Below, piece after piece: positions 25,682 through 34,947 of a stretch of DNA of 64,000 bases. The DNA is taken from positions 60,491-124,490 of the forward strand of contig NZ_FCOX02000020.1 of NCBI RefSeq assembly GCF_900044055.2, written 5' to 3'. A program made the position numbers and the translations under genes. The notes beneath the pieces were generated by a model. It was not told the DNA's origin. It searched no databases and saw only the letters and a program-made list of their open reading frames with translations. Source of the stretch: Caballeronia calidae. GTDB taxonomy: Bacteria; Pseudomonadota; Gammaproteobacteria; Burkholderiales; Burkholderiaceae. Within the stretch, counting starts at the first letter, position 1. Each line of letters starts with the position of its first letter.

Positions 25682-26980
25682 ATGGATCAATCGAAGACTC
25701 ACTCGGCAAACCCGGACGTACTGGTTATCGGGGGTGGGCCGGCGGGCGCGACGGCAGCGGCATTGCTGGCGATGAAAGGCCGTCACGTGGTACTCGTCGA
25801 AAAGGATGCGCATCCGCGGTTTCACATCGGTGAGAGCCTGTTGCCGCGCAATCTCGATATCTTCGAGCGGCTCGGCGTACTCGATCAGGTTCGGGGGATC
25901 GGCGTGCATAAGCCCGGCGCTGAATTCGTATCGGACCGTACCGGTCGGAGCTGCGCCTTTCCCTTCGCCAATGCACTCGATCGCGATCGTACCCATGCCT
26001 GGCAAGTGCGCCGCGCGGACCTTGATGCGTTGTTATTCCGGAATGCCGGCAGGCACGGCGCCGAATGTTTCGAGCGAACTCGCGTCACCGACGTTCGGCC
26101 AGGGCACGACGGAGCGCGCCACGTGGTTTCGGCGCAGGACGAATCAGGGGCGACCCTGGAATGGCAACCCCGTTACCTGCTCGACGCATCGGGCCGCGAT
26201 ACGTTTCTCGCGTCGCGGATGAAGGTCAAGACCTCGAACAAGTACAACAATACGGCGGCCGTTTATGCGCACTTCAAAGGAGTGACGCGGCGCGCCGGCG
26301 AGCTCTCCGGATACATCAGCATTCACCTTGCCGAGGACGGATGGTTCTGGCTGATTCCGCTGCCCGACGACACCATGAGCGTCGGCTTCGTCGGGAACCA
26401 GTCGGCCTGGAAGGGGCGCACCGGTACGCCAACTGATCTGTTGATGTCGCGGATCGCTTCGAGCCCGACCGTTTCAGCACGTACGCAGGGTGCCGAGCGC
26501 GTATCGGACATCTACAGCACCGCAAACTATAGCTATCGGGCGCATGTGGGCAATGGCGATGGCTTCCTGATGATTGGGGACGCCTACGGGTTCGTCGATC
26601 CGATGTTTTCGACCGGTGTGCTCATGGCGATGACGGGCGGCGAACTTGGTGCGAGGACCGCCGACGTCTGGCTCGACGATCCTGTACGAGGAAAGAAGAT
26701 GGCGGACGCGGCCAACCTTGAACTGTCCGAGGCAATGGATCGGATCAGTTGGCTGATTTATCGTGTGAACGACCCGGTCATGCGCACCCTGTTCATGGGC
26801 CCCTCCAATCGGCTTTGGATGCGCGACGGCATCGTGAATTTGCTCGCGGGCAACCTGCGTGGCAGCTGGCGCGCTACTTTGCCGGTGTTGTGTTTTAAGG
26901 GCGTTTACCACGTGCTCTCGGCCCTGCACCGCCGCGGTGTTGCCATTTCTCTGCCGGAGATGCAAGTGCCACCTGTGTGA
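25682..26980 (+). CDS. Flavin-dependent halogenase-like FAD monooxygenase
   Basis: The 432-residue protein has the Rossmann FAD motif VIGGGPAGATAAALL at about 14-28, HIGESLLPRNL (flavin-contact loop), GDAYGFVDPMFSTGV (second FAD motif) and GWFWLIPLP at about 222, which fits the WxWxIP signature of flavin-dependent halogenases. In that family a lysine in the tunnel between FAD and substrate forms chloramine. WxWxIP also occurs in related reductases and monooxygenases, so halogenation is not proven. No flavin reductase or biosynthetic enzymes lie next to it. The Shine-Dalgarno before ATG 25682 is weak. Confidence 0.75.
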   Translation: MDQSKTHSANPDVLVIGGGPAGATAAALLAMKGRHVVLVEKDAHPRFHIGESLLPRNLDIFERLGVLDQVRGIGVHKPGAEFVSDRTGRSCAFPFANALDRDRTHAWQVRRADLDALLFRNAGRHGAECFERTRVTDVRPGHDGARHVVSAQDESGATLEWQPRYLLDASGRDTFLASRMKVKTSNKYNNTAAVYAHFKGVTRRAGELSGYISIHLAEDGWFWLIPLPDDTMSVGFVGNQSAWKGRTGTPTDLLMSRIASSPTVSARTQGAERVSDIYSTANYSYRAHVGNGDGFLMIGDAYGFVDPMFSTGVLMAMTGGELGARTADVWLDDPVRGKKMADAANLELSEAMDRISWLIYRVNDPVMRTLFMGPSNRLWMRDGIVNLLAGNLRGSWRATLPVLCFKGVYHVLSALHRRGVAISLPEMQVPPV

Positions 26981-27132
26981 TTCCGCTTGATGATCAACTT
27001 CTGATCTGGCTATAGCCTTGGCGGCCATCTTCGGCAGCTGGCCACGAAAGGGGCGCACGGCCGAGGTAACCGAAAGGCAACGGTCACGACGTCCTGGCTC
27101 GCGGCGTCAACGCACGAACGACAAAACGTTTC

Positions 27133-28116
27133 CTATGGCAGCGTGTCATGGAGAGACTGCAGCACATCGGCGTTGAATTGGTCGTGGAACGTCGCCCGGT
27201 CGAAGCCCGGACGACTGTTGCAGATCTCCGGCCGCATCCGCGAAAGACGCGCATCGCAGGGTGGCAGGAAGTCGAAGTGGCCTGCGTTGGCAACCACGTG
27301 ATAGCCGGGCGCGCGGGGCAAGTCGTCGCGTACCGGCTCATCATAGTAGGGATGCGGTTGATGACGATCGTCGGCAGCGCTCCAGATTTGGACCGCGGTT
27401 CGAACGCTGCTTAGTCCTGCGCGACCGAAAGCAAACCCGAACGACGGCGCAGCGATGACGACTGCCCTGATGCGCGAATCGTGGATCCAGGCGCTGGCGG
27501 GAACATTCGAGCCGAAATGGCGCTCGACACCGGCATGCTGCAGGGCATCGCACAGATCATGATCCGCATGGACATCGCAAAACGGGGCGATTTTCGAAAG
27601 GTCCGGGACACCACCTGCGGCCACGAGCACGGTGAAGCCACCGTTGGAAAAGCCAAACGCGCCGATGCGGGCCGCATCGAGCCGCCTGTGCCAACGCCAC
27701 TCGTCGAGCATGTAGCTAATCAGCCGGTGAAGCTGCTCGGGACGGCGCCAGAGTTGCAAGACTCGACTCTGGTCGTCGAAAGTGTCGCCGGCGTGACTGA
27801 CCGCTGCCGCGACGAAGCCCGCGTGAGCCAGGGCGAGAGCCGTGTCGTAGTGACTGCCATACCAGCCTCCGCCGCCGTGCGACATTACCACCAGTGGCAG
27901 ACGGCTGCCAGCGATCGGAGCTTCCGGCGCTACAGTCTGCGTGAAATCGCCCAGGGAGTGCGACGTCCCCTGCGCATTCGTCGGATACCAGATGCCGGCA
28001 GTGAGCGGCGGCTCGGCACCATTCGTTATCTTGACCTCCTCGAAGCCGACATCGGCTGCGAGGCCGGGCACGGCAACCGAGCCCAACAGGGCAATGAAAA
28101 TGGTCATCAACCTCAC
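27133..28116 (-). CDS. Secreted alpha/beta hydrolase (dienelactone hydrolase / PAF-AH-like)
   Basis: The 327-residue protein has a signal peptide (about 1-21, ending GLAA). The fold shows an oxyanion region VVMSHGGGGW, nucleophile elbow GFSNGG (Ser at about 154), and a late HFDFL with the probable catalytic His. The layout matches dienelactone-hydrolase-like and PAF-acetylhydrolase-like esterases. GTG 28116 has GGAG 6 nt upstream; ATG 28107 is an alternative. It is convergent with the halogenase-like gene, so the two are not an operon. Substrate unknown. Confidence 0.75.
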   Translation of the reverse strand: MRLMTIFIALLGSVAVPGLAADVGFEEVKITNGAEPPLTAGIWYPTNAQGTSHSLGDFTQTVAPEAPIAGSRLPLVVMSHGGGGWYGSHYDTALALAHAGFVAAAVSHAGDTFDDQSRVLQLWRRPEQLHRLISYMLDEWRWHRRLDAARIGAFGFSNGGFTVLVAAGGVPDLSKIAPFCDVHADHDLCDALQHAGVERHFGSNVPASAWIHDSRIRAVVIAAPSFGFAFGRAGLSSVRTAVQIWSAADDRHQPHPYYDEPVRDDLPRAPGYHVVANAGHFDFLPPCDARLSRMRPEICNSRPGFDRATFHDQFNADVLQSLHDTLP

Positions 28117-28515
28117 AGTGGGCTCCGTTGTTGTCGTCCCTCAGGGCGAACTGCGCTGACCAGGCGCGGCGCACCGAGCAGACACTTGGGTCTGGCGCAT
28201 CGGTCGCGTTGATCGCCTGTAAGAAGGAGAACCAACCCCCGAAAGTCCACCCTGGATGGTACAGATGCTGCCGAGTGTCTGAATTTTAGTAGTCGGGTGA
28301 CGGCTGGGGTCGGCCTCGACCTGCCGCCTCGGGCTGCGATCGGCCCAATAGCGGCCTTATGCCGCCCACAAGGCAACCGGTAGATCTTGGTTCGCTTCCG
28401 TCATTCAATAGTCGATTTCGACAGACTGCGCCTACTTGCGCTGCGCGACCCATAAGATCTTGTGCTGCAGATGTCCCTTAGGCTCACCCTCGGATAGCAC
28501 TTCGCTCCAACCAGG
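28117..28515. other. Intergenic stretch, no gene seen
   Basis: It contains the probable promoter of the hydrolase. Nothing else recognisable. Confidence 0.35.
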
Positions 28516-28690
28516 CTACAGCTGCACGATTCGTCTGCGGAACTCGTCTGGCGTCGCCCCCATCAACCGGTGGAACATCGCGATGAAAGCGGACGAAGTG
28601 CTGTAGCCCAACTCCAACGCGACCGTCTGCACCGCTAGCCCGTCCTCCAGCATCGAAAGCGCCCGCACCAGCCGCGACGAACCGTTCGAG
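28516..28690 (-). pseudogene. AraC-family regulator, last HTH only
   Basis: RLVRALSMLEDGLAVQTVAL followed by ELGYSTSSAFIAMFHRLMGA and TPDEFRR is the C-terminal half of an AraC DNA-binding domain, ending at a stop at 28516. The sequence upstream of about 28690 belongs to an unrelated gene fragment on the other strand. No effector domain or start remains. Confidence 0.75.
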
Positions 28691-29050
28691 CCAGTGGGCA
28701 ATCTGCTTCTGGACGGGCTCCTCGGGGCGGATCTGCGATTCGTTGGCAATGCCAGTTGGGCCGCACTCGCTCAGCACGCCAAGGCGGTCGTGACGGAACT
28801 CGAGAATGCGGGGGAGAGTGTCTATCGGCTTCCCATTGGCTGTGCGTCGGAGAGAAGCTCCTTGGGCTTTGCCCTCGCGTATGCCGAGCTTCGCGCGCAA
28901 ATGGCCGAGCACGGGCGTGAGGTCGTCACCATCGTGCATGCGAGTTCATCTGGCGGCACCCACTCGGGACTGGTGCTCGGCAACGCGCTTCACGGGTCCC
29001 GGAGTGCGATCCGAGGCATCGTCGTCGCCGGGGAGGTGTTTCGGAACAGA
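28691..29050 (+). pseudogene. PLP-dependent D-cysteine desulfhydrase / ACC deaminase, internal fragment
   Basis: The frame reads GNLLLDGLLGADLRFVG, LPIGCASERSSLGFALAYAE and VHASSSGGTHSGLVLG, the central region of fold-type II PLP enzymes of the D-cysteine desulfhydrase/ACC deaminase family. The PLP-binding Lys region (N-terminal) and the C-terminus are missing. It abuts the AraC fragment back-to-back, and the hydratase pseudogene follows immediately. Confidence 0.7.
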
Positions 29051-29810
29051 ACGACGGAACGTTCGTATTGCTCACCCCCTCAACCGGCCACCAGCGAATG
29101 CGTTCACCCCTGAGGGTCTCCTGACGCTTCGCGAGACCTTCCGTCAAATAGATGCTGACAAGCGGATTCGGGCAGACGTTTATCACCGGTCCGGGGCCAA
29201 AGTTTTTCAGCGCCGGGGCTGACGCAAACACGTTCGCCTCAGGCGAGCGAGATGTAGCGCGGCATGCCGCTTCCAGATTCGGAAGTGCTTTCGAAGCCGT
29301 GCAAAATTCGAGAGCCGTGGTTATTGCCGCCGTCAACGGCTACGCCATGGGTGGCAGTCTCGAATGCGCGTTGTCCGCCGACATTCCTGTCACCGAGAAG
29401 CAGGCACGCGTCGCACTGCCAGAAGCAACGATTGGTCTTTTGCCGTCAGGTTGCGGAACGCAAACGCTCCCGTGGCTCGTCGGCGAAGGTTGGAAAGCGA
29501 ATGATTCTTACCGGCGAACAGGTCGATGCCGATACCGCCCAACGGATTGGGCTAGTCGAAGAAGTTGTCGAGAAAGGTGCCGCGGTCGAGGTCGCGCTTC
29601 AGATGGCGTCACGCGTAACCAAGTTAAGCCCCCAGATTGTAGCTGCAAGCAAGTCGTTGATTCACCTTGCACGACAAGGTGTTCCGCGTCATGCGGCCCT
29701 GGCGCTAGAACGCGAGCGGTTCGTTGAGCTTCTCGAACACCAAAATCGGCGCGAAGGGGCGAATGCGTTTCTTCAAAAACGCGAACCGCAGTGGTCAGCA
29801 GACTGGTTTC
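29051..29810 (+). pseudogene. Enoyl-CoA hydratase/isomerase, frameshifted
   Basis: Three frames together give a full crotonase: NAFTPEGLLTLRETFRQIDA (frame 1), FFSAGADANTFA and AAVNGYAMGGSLECALSADI (frame 2; the oxyanion-hole strands), then LTGEQVDADTAQRIGLVEEV onward (frame 3). The frame breaks are near 29150 and 29500. Each break is a simple shift, so decay is recent. It would have acted in fatty-acid or aromatic-acid beta-oxidation. Confidence 0.78.
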
Positions 29811-29866
29811 CGCAGCCTACTATATCGAAGCCGCCCACTACCAGGGTTAGTGAAGCAGATGCGAAG

Positions 29867-29887
29867 AAGCCCGCACGCAGCGGGCTT
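29867..29887 (-). terminator. Terminator of the HU gene
   Basis: AAGCCCGC / GCGGGCTT, an 8-bp perfect stem with a 5-nt loop, 24 bp past the HU stop. T-rich on both sides, so probably bidirectional. Confidence 0.7.
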
Positions 29888-29910
29888 TGGGACAACATGA
29901 AGAGTGAGCG

Positions 29911-30387
29911 TTAGGCAGCTGCGTCTTTCAGCTTCTTGAGCGCACGAACTTTCAACTTCACCGACGCCGGTTTCGCATCAAACCAGCGCTCCTGACCCGT
30001 GAACGGGTCCTTGCCGAAGCGACGCTTCTTTGCTTCCACTTTTTGCGCGTTGATTTTGAGCAAGCCGGACAGCGTGAACTCGCCCAAGCCCTTCTTGTTC
30101 ACAGCACCCAGAATCGTGTCCTCGAGCGCTGCCAGCACAGCCTTCGCTTGCTTCGGCTCGACGCCGGCTTGCGTAGCCACATGAGTAACGAGCGACGCCT
30201 TGGTGAACGTATCTTTCACCGGCTTAAGCGTTGCGCCAGTTGCAGCCTTTTTAGCTGGTGCGGTCTTGGTTGCAGCAATCTTCTTGGGTGCGGCGGGCTT
30301 CTTCGCAGCCACAGCCTTCTTCGCGGCTACGGCCTTCTTAACCGGTGCAGCAGTCTTCTTCGGTGCAGCAGTTTTCTTCGTTGCCAT
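29911..30387 (-). CDS. HU-family nucleoid protein with histone-H1-like N-tail
   Basis: The 158-residue protein starts at ATG 30387 with AGGAGA upstream. Residues about 1-60 are a Lys/Ala/Pro repeat tail (KKTAAPKKTAAPVKKAVAAK) like histone H1 and mycobacterial HupB, but at the N-terminus. Residues about 65-158 are an HU/IHF domain (FTKASLVTHVATQAGVEPKQ; GLGEFTLSGLLKINAQ; RRFGKDPFTGQERWF). HU bends DNA and compacts nucleoids. The tail probably adds non-specific DNA contacts. Tailed HU proteins are usual in Burkholderia. Confidence 0.9.
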   Translation of the reverse strand: MATKKTAAPKKTAAPVKKAVAAKKAVAAKKPAAPKKIAATKTAPAKKAATGATLKPVKDTFTKASLVTHVATQAGVEPKQAKAVLAALEDTILGAVNKKGLGEFTLSGLLKINAQKVEAKKRRFGKDPFTGQERWFDAKPASVKLKVRALKKLKDAAA

Positions 30388-30904
30388 TGAGGCTCTCCTG
30401 AGAAATGAAACGCTGCTTAAGACGAAGCACCCCGGAGCATCAAGCGCTCGGCACATGCGCCGTCCTAAGCTGCCGGCAAGCGTAGCAACGGTTACTGCAA
30501 TGCGCAATCGGAAGAGGGCTTAAAACAAGGGACTTCTCGCATTTTTCTCTCAAAAACAACCCCGAGACCTCAGTTCCCCTAGAAAAGCGCGCAAGCGACG
30601 GGCTTTTTGAGGGGTTGAATCTAAGGCTACTTGTCATGCACGCGCGGGAGTCGCTCTGTTCTATGTGGCGGACGGCATTGCTTAACGGAGGTTGTCCGAT
30701 CGGCCCGTTCCGTGTTTGGATTGCTGGTTGCCAGACAAGAACGCTCAACTCACTTTGCTCGGCAAGCCAAGGGACAGGGATGCCCGGCGCTGCACGGTGA
30801 GTGCGACAAGTCCCCACGCGCATATTTCTCCGCCAGCTTGGCTAATACGATAGTGGCGGTCGCGAGAGAGTATAAGAAGACCGAGACTACCTACAGGAAC
30901 ATCG
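30388..30904. other. Intergenic region between HU and dctB
   Basis: Divergent promoters for both genes are expected here. No other gene seen. Confidence 0.4.
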
Positions 30905-32875
30905 ATGACGAACAGAGGGAACGATTCAAGGTCCGCCAGATCGCCAGGTGAGTCTGCCTTGAGGGCCGACGGGCAGCGCGCTTCGCGCCGTCGGACTTTC
31001 ATTGGCTTGATTGCCCTCGTCCTGATCGCGGCGCTTGCGCTTGTGACCTACAAACATGTCCTTGAAACCAGTCTCGGTCAATTGAGCCGAACAAGCCGTC
31101 AGCGGTTGGACTTCCTGACAGCCGTGACTGGCCAGACACTCGAGAAGTACGAGTCGATGCCGTACGTATTAAGTCAGCAAGGAAGCTTGATCGACCTCCT
31201 CGAGCATCCGGAGGACGGCCGGCGGGCACAGTCGGTCAACGACTACCTGAAGCGAGTTCAGGAAAAGACAAAGCCTTTAGTGGTGTACCTTCTCGACCAC
31301 CGAGGCCGGGCGCTGGCGTCGAGCAATTCCAGCGAGCCACGCAGCTTCGTCGGGAACGACTATTCTTTCCGCCCCTATTTTATAGGCGCAATGCAAGGCC
31401 GGGCAGGGCGCTTCTATGGAGTGGGCACGACCACCACCGAGCCGGGCTACTTCCTGTCCTACCCGCTCTACAAGCAAGACGCCGATCCGTCTCAAAAGCG
31501 CGAAGCTGCGCCAGTACCGATCGGCGTTGTGGTCGTCAAGATCAGCTTGGGCGACCTGGAGCGAGCGTGGAGCGATGGGCCCGACGAGGTCGCGCTGGCC
31601 GACGCCGACGGCGTTGTATTTCTCAGCAGCAACAGCATGTGGCGATATCGCACGCTCGGCCCCCTCGCGCCCGATGTTCAGAAAACTCTCCTTCAGACGC
31701 GTCAGTACGGCGACGCTGCCCTCGCGAGACTGCCCATGCGTGCGTCGCAGCCGCTCTGGGGCAGTGCAGTTCCGTCGGCTGCGCACACAGGCCTGGTATA
31801 CGTTGCCGGCAACAGCGGGACGTCACCTTTGTTGATGCAGACCAGCGAGGTGGGCCCATTGTCCTGGAAGCTCCTGACCTTCAGCAACACGGAGGCGACG
31901 TTTGCCGGAGCCCGTAACGTTGCCATCGCGACAGGCTCGGCCTCGGCGCTCGTTGCGCTGCTGACCTACACACTTTGGCTGCGGCGCAGGCGGCTGCTGG
32001 AGCGACAAGCTGCAAGGGTCCAACTGCAGCGCATCAACGACGAGCTCGAAATGCGCATTGCCGATCGCACACAGGTGCTGGTCGACGCTAATGCCAATAT
32101 GGAACGCAAACTGAGCGAACTGAGCGAGGCAGAGGGCATGCTACGCGCGACGCAGGATCAGGCCATCCAGGCTGGCAAACTGGCCGTCCTCGGACAAATG
32201 TCGGCGGGCATCGCGCATGAAATCGCGCAGCCACTAACCGCCATGCGGATCCTGTCGGAGAACGCGCACAAGCTGTTGAGCGCCCAGGAGCTCGGCGAGG
32301 CCGCTGATAATATGATCGAGATCGGCAGCCTGTGCCGCAAGGCCGGTTCCATCGTTGGCCAGCTTAAGGGATTTGCGCAGAAAAGTACGGAAGCATTCGA
32401 GCCGGTGCTCGTCGAACGCGTTGTTGCTGACGCGGTCGCCCTCGTGCGGCGTGAAGGAGAGAACGCGGGCATCGAGTTTGACGTCCTGCCACCGGTTCGT
32501 CCCATCTGGGTGCTCGGAAACGACGTCCGTCTCGAGCAGGTGCTGATCAATCTATTGAGGAACGCCTTTGACGCCATGAAGGACTCGCCGCGCAAGCGCA
32601 TCTGTGTCCGCTTCACGCTGGACGCGCGGCACGTCCTTCTACGCGTCCGTGACACAGGCACTGGAATAGCCACGCCCGTGCTCAATCGGCTTTTTGAGCC
32701 GTTTTTCTCGACTAAAGCGCCCGGCGCAGGGCTCGGCCTGGGATTGGCGATCTCGGCAGCGATCGTTCAGGGGATGCGTGGAGAGCTGCGGGCGGAAAAC
32801 CATAGCGAAGGAGGTGCGGTGTTCACATTGATCTTGCCGTTGGCCCCGAGTGATCGGGACGAGGAGACGACCTGA
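30905..32875 (+). CDS. dctB: C4-dicarboxylate sensor histidine kinase DctB
   Basis: The 656-residue membrane kinase has TM1 at about 35-55, a periplasmic double PAS/Cache sensor (about 56-335, with SFRPYFIGAMQGRAGRFYGV as in DctB ligand pockets), TM2 at about 338-358, a coiled-coil, HisKA with phospho-His438 (AGIAHEIAQPL), and an HATPase domain with N box LLRNAFDAM, G1 DTGTGI and G2 GLGLGL. It should sense dicarboxylates and phosphorylate DctD. AGGAAC precedes ATG 30905. Its TGA overlaps the dctD ATG. Confidence 0.88.
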   Translation: MTNRGNDSRSARSPGESALRADGQRASRRRTFIGLIALVLIAALALVTYKHVLETSLGQLSRTSRQRLDFLTAVTGQTLEKYESMPYVLSQQGSLIDLLEHPEDGRRAQSVNDYLKRVQEKTKPLVVYLLDHRGRALASSNSSEPRSFVGNDYSFRPYFIGAMQGRAGRFYGVGTTTTEPGYFLSYPLYKQDADPSQKREAAPVPIGVVVVKISLGDLERAWSDGPDEVALADADGVVFLSSNSMWRYRTLGPLAPDVQKTLLQTRQYGDAALARLPMRASQPLWGSAVPSAAHTGLVYVAGNSGTSPLLMQTSEVGPLSWKLLTFSNTEATFAGARNVAIATGSASALVALLTYTLWLRRRRLLERQAARVQLQRINDELEMRIADRTQVLVDANANMERKLSELSEAEGMLRATQDQAIQAGKLAVLGQMSAGIAHEIAQPLTAMRILSENAHKLLSAQELGEAADNMIEIGSLCRKAGSIVGQLKGFAQKSTEAFEPVLVERVVADAVALVRREGENAGIEFDVLPPVRPIWVLGNDVRLEQVLINLLRNAFDAMKDSPRKRICVRFTLDARHVLLRVRDTGTGIATPVLNRLFEPFFSTKAPGAGLGLGLAISAAIVQGMRGELRAENHSEGGAVFTLILPLAPSDRDEETT

Positions 32876-34215
32876 TGGAGCTCAAAGTGCTTTTGGTTGA
32901 GGACGACCCCTCCGTCAGCCGTGCTGTGGCGCAGGCCTTCCGGCTGGAGCAGATTCCGCTGGACGTCTGCACGTCGGTTGAAGAAGCGGTCCCTCGCATC
33001 AGTGATCCGGAAATTGGGGCCATCGTGTCGGACGTACGGCTGCCTGGCCAGGACGGGTTCGCGATGCTGGCCGCGGTGCGCCAGCACGACGTCGAACTAC
33101 CGATAGTCCTGGTGACCGGTTTTGCAGACGTTGCCCTTGTTGTCCAGGCGATACGGGAAGGTGCATACGATTTCATCGAGAAGCCGTTTTCCGCCGATCG
33201 GCTTATTGAGGTCGTGCGACGGGCACTCGAAAAGCGGCATCTGGTTCTGGAAAATCGCCGGCTGCGCGACGCGCTACGACAAGAAGAAGGGAGCCTGCTC
33301 TTAGGCCACTCGGCTGCGATTGAGCGCGCGCGGAGACGGGTGGCAGCCTTGGCGGACGTTGACGTCGACGTCCTGATCAACGGCGAGACCGGCACTGGGA
33401 AGGAGGTCGTCGCGCGAGCCCTTCACGACTCCAGTCAACGAAAGGGCCCATTCGTCGCGATAAATTGCGGCGCCATTCCCGAAACAGTATTTGATAGCGA
33501 GGTTTTCGGCCACGAGGCCGGCTCGTTCACCGGCGCTCAGAAACGCCGCATCGGCAAGATCGAGCACGCCCACCAAGGCACGCTTTTTTTGGATGAGATC
33601 GAGGCCATGCCGCTGGCCATGCAGGTGAAGTTTCTCCGCGTCTTGCAAGAGAGGGAAGTCGAGCGCCTTGGCAGCAACGAACCCGTCCCCGTAACATTCC
33701 GCGTTGTCGCGGCCACCAAGGAGTCCCTGCGCAAGTTGAGCGACGAAGGAAAGTTCCGAAGCGACCTTTACTACCGGCTCAATGTCGTCACTATCGACCT
33801 ACCGGCGTTGCGTGATCGGAAAGAGGACATCCCCCTGTTGTTACAGCATTTCACGCGAATCGCTAGCGCGCGGTTCGGTCTTGATCAACCCGTGTGGACC
33901 CCGGGGCAGTTGCGAAAGTGGATGGAGGCCGAATGGCGCGGTAACGTGCGGGAATTGCGCAATTTCGCCGATCGACTGGTGCTTGATATTGCAGAGGACG
34001 CTGAAGAAGCAATCGACGCGATAGAAGAGACTGAGCCCACAGCCGGCGGCGCAAGTCTGCCAGCTCAGGTCGATGCGTTCGAGCGCCAACTGATCGAAGC
34101 CGCACTCAGACAGAATCAGGGCGTCGTGTCGAAGACCGCGGAGGCCTTGCAGTTGTCGCGCAGAACTTTGTACGACAAGCTGCGCAAACACCGCATTGAG
34201 TCAGCGAAAGAATAG
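32875..34215 (+). CDS. dctD: Sigma-54-dependent response regulator DctD
   Basis: The 446-residue protein has a receiver domain (phospho-acceptor Asp53 in SDVRLPG), an AAA+ ATPase with Walker A GETGTGKE, the sigma-54 loop in the form GSFTGA (usual GAFTGA), Walker B LFLDEIEAM, and a C-terminal Fis-type HTH (GVVSKTAEALQLSRRTLYDK). It should bind the paired sites at 34609-34660 and activate the promoter at 34834. The Ala-to-Ser change in the GAFTGA loop is mild but worth noting. Confidence 0.9.
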   Translation: MELKVLLVEDDPSVSRAVAQAFRLEQIPLDVCTSVEEAVPRISDPEIGAIVSDVRLPGQDGFAMLAAVRQHDVELPIVLVTGFADVALVVQAIREGAYDFIEKPFSADRLIEVVRRALEKRHLVLENRRLRDALRQEEGSLLLGHSAAIERARRRVAALADVDVDVLINGETGTGKEVVARALHDSSQRKGPFVAINCGAIPETVFDSEVFGHEAGSFTGAQKRRIGKIEHAHQGTLFLDEIEAMPLAMQVKFLRVLQEREVERLGSNEPVPVTFRVVAATKESLRKLSDEGKFRSDLYYRLNVVTIDLPALRDRKEDIPLLLQHFTRIASARFGLDQPVWTPGQLRKWMEAEWRGNVRELRNFADRLVLDIAEDAEEAIDAIEETEPTAGGASLPAQVDAFERQLIEAALRQNQGVVSKTAEALQLSRRTLYDKLRKHRIESAKE

Positions 34216-34608
34216 TTGGGAGGCAATTATGCGGCATGGCGGCCCCTGCCGCTCAGCATCAAAAATAATGTCCCGCCGCTCCTTTACCAGCGCAGTCGCA
34301 CCTCTGGACGTTGCCCGCCACAAGCTGAGGTCAATGGTGATCGCTATCGTCAACTTCGGCGATCCAGCCATGTATCGAGTCCCTCGACCTCTCCCGGCTG
34401 CTTGACGACACGCGGACGGCTCAGACACGTGCCGTCCTCATCGTGTTGGGAGTCGGGCGCCACCGGATCATCGTCGATCTTTCTCCTTGCAAGAGTCCGG
34501 CGTCTCCGCAGCCCCGTCGGGCCGCAGCGCAACGATGCGTGTCTTCAGGCAGCGGGAGCCCGTTCTGGTGTGCCTTTAGCCCTCGCTTATGCGCGCGCTA
34601 GAAATCAA
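34216..34608. other. Spacer between dctD and the DctD-type sites
   Basis: No gene seen; frames are short and unlike proteins. Confidence 0.35.
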
Positions 34609-34660
34609 GGGGTGTGCGGAAGTCCGCACACCCCACGTTGGCGCGTGCGGACTTCCACAC
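34609..34660 (+). promoter_or_regulatory. Two DctD-type upstream activating sites
   Basis: Site 1 (34609-34634) is a perfect 12-bp inverted repeat GGGGTGTGCGGA-AG-TCCGCACACCCC. Site 2 (34645-34660) is GTGCGGACTTCCACAC with one arm mismatch. Their centres are 31 bp apart, three helical turns. The core TGTGCGGA-N2-TCCGCACA resembles DctD sites upstream of rhizobial dctA. They lie about 190 bp before the sigma-54 promoter, a normal enhancer distance. Confidence 0.72.
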
Positions 34661-34833
34661 ATTTTAGGATCCGGCTGAGCGGATTTCTGCGCGCCTCGCG
34701 GGTTCGAGACAGGCTGACTTCCCGTGAATTTTCGTCTGCGACCGCGAGAAACGCGTCATTGAGGCCGAACTGAGCAACGGCCAGTGGGCACCACTCCAAT
34801 AGATTCGTGGTTTTCCCTTACTTGGTGAACAAC

Positions 34834-34849
34834 TGGCACCGCTCCTGCA
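34834..34849 (+). promoter_or_regulatory. Sigma-54 promoter of the dicarboxylate transporter gene
   Basis: TGGCACCGCTCCTGCA matches the -24/-12 consensus TGGCAC-N5-TTGC with correct spacing and one mismatch in the -12 element. Transcription would start near 34860, leaving a leader of about 88 nt before ATG 34948. Confidence 0.72.
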
Positions 34850-34947
34850 TTGTCATCGGCCGAGTTGCATTTCAATCGTTGCCTTGACCCACGCTGAAAG
34901 GCGCATTGCAACCAGATCCAGTCGATACAAGGCTTACCGGAGACACC

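Noticed and set aside
27481..28212. Plus-strand frame of 243 codons
   Set aside because: Antisense of the secreted hydrolase.
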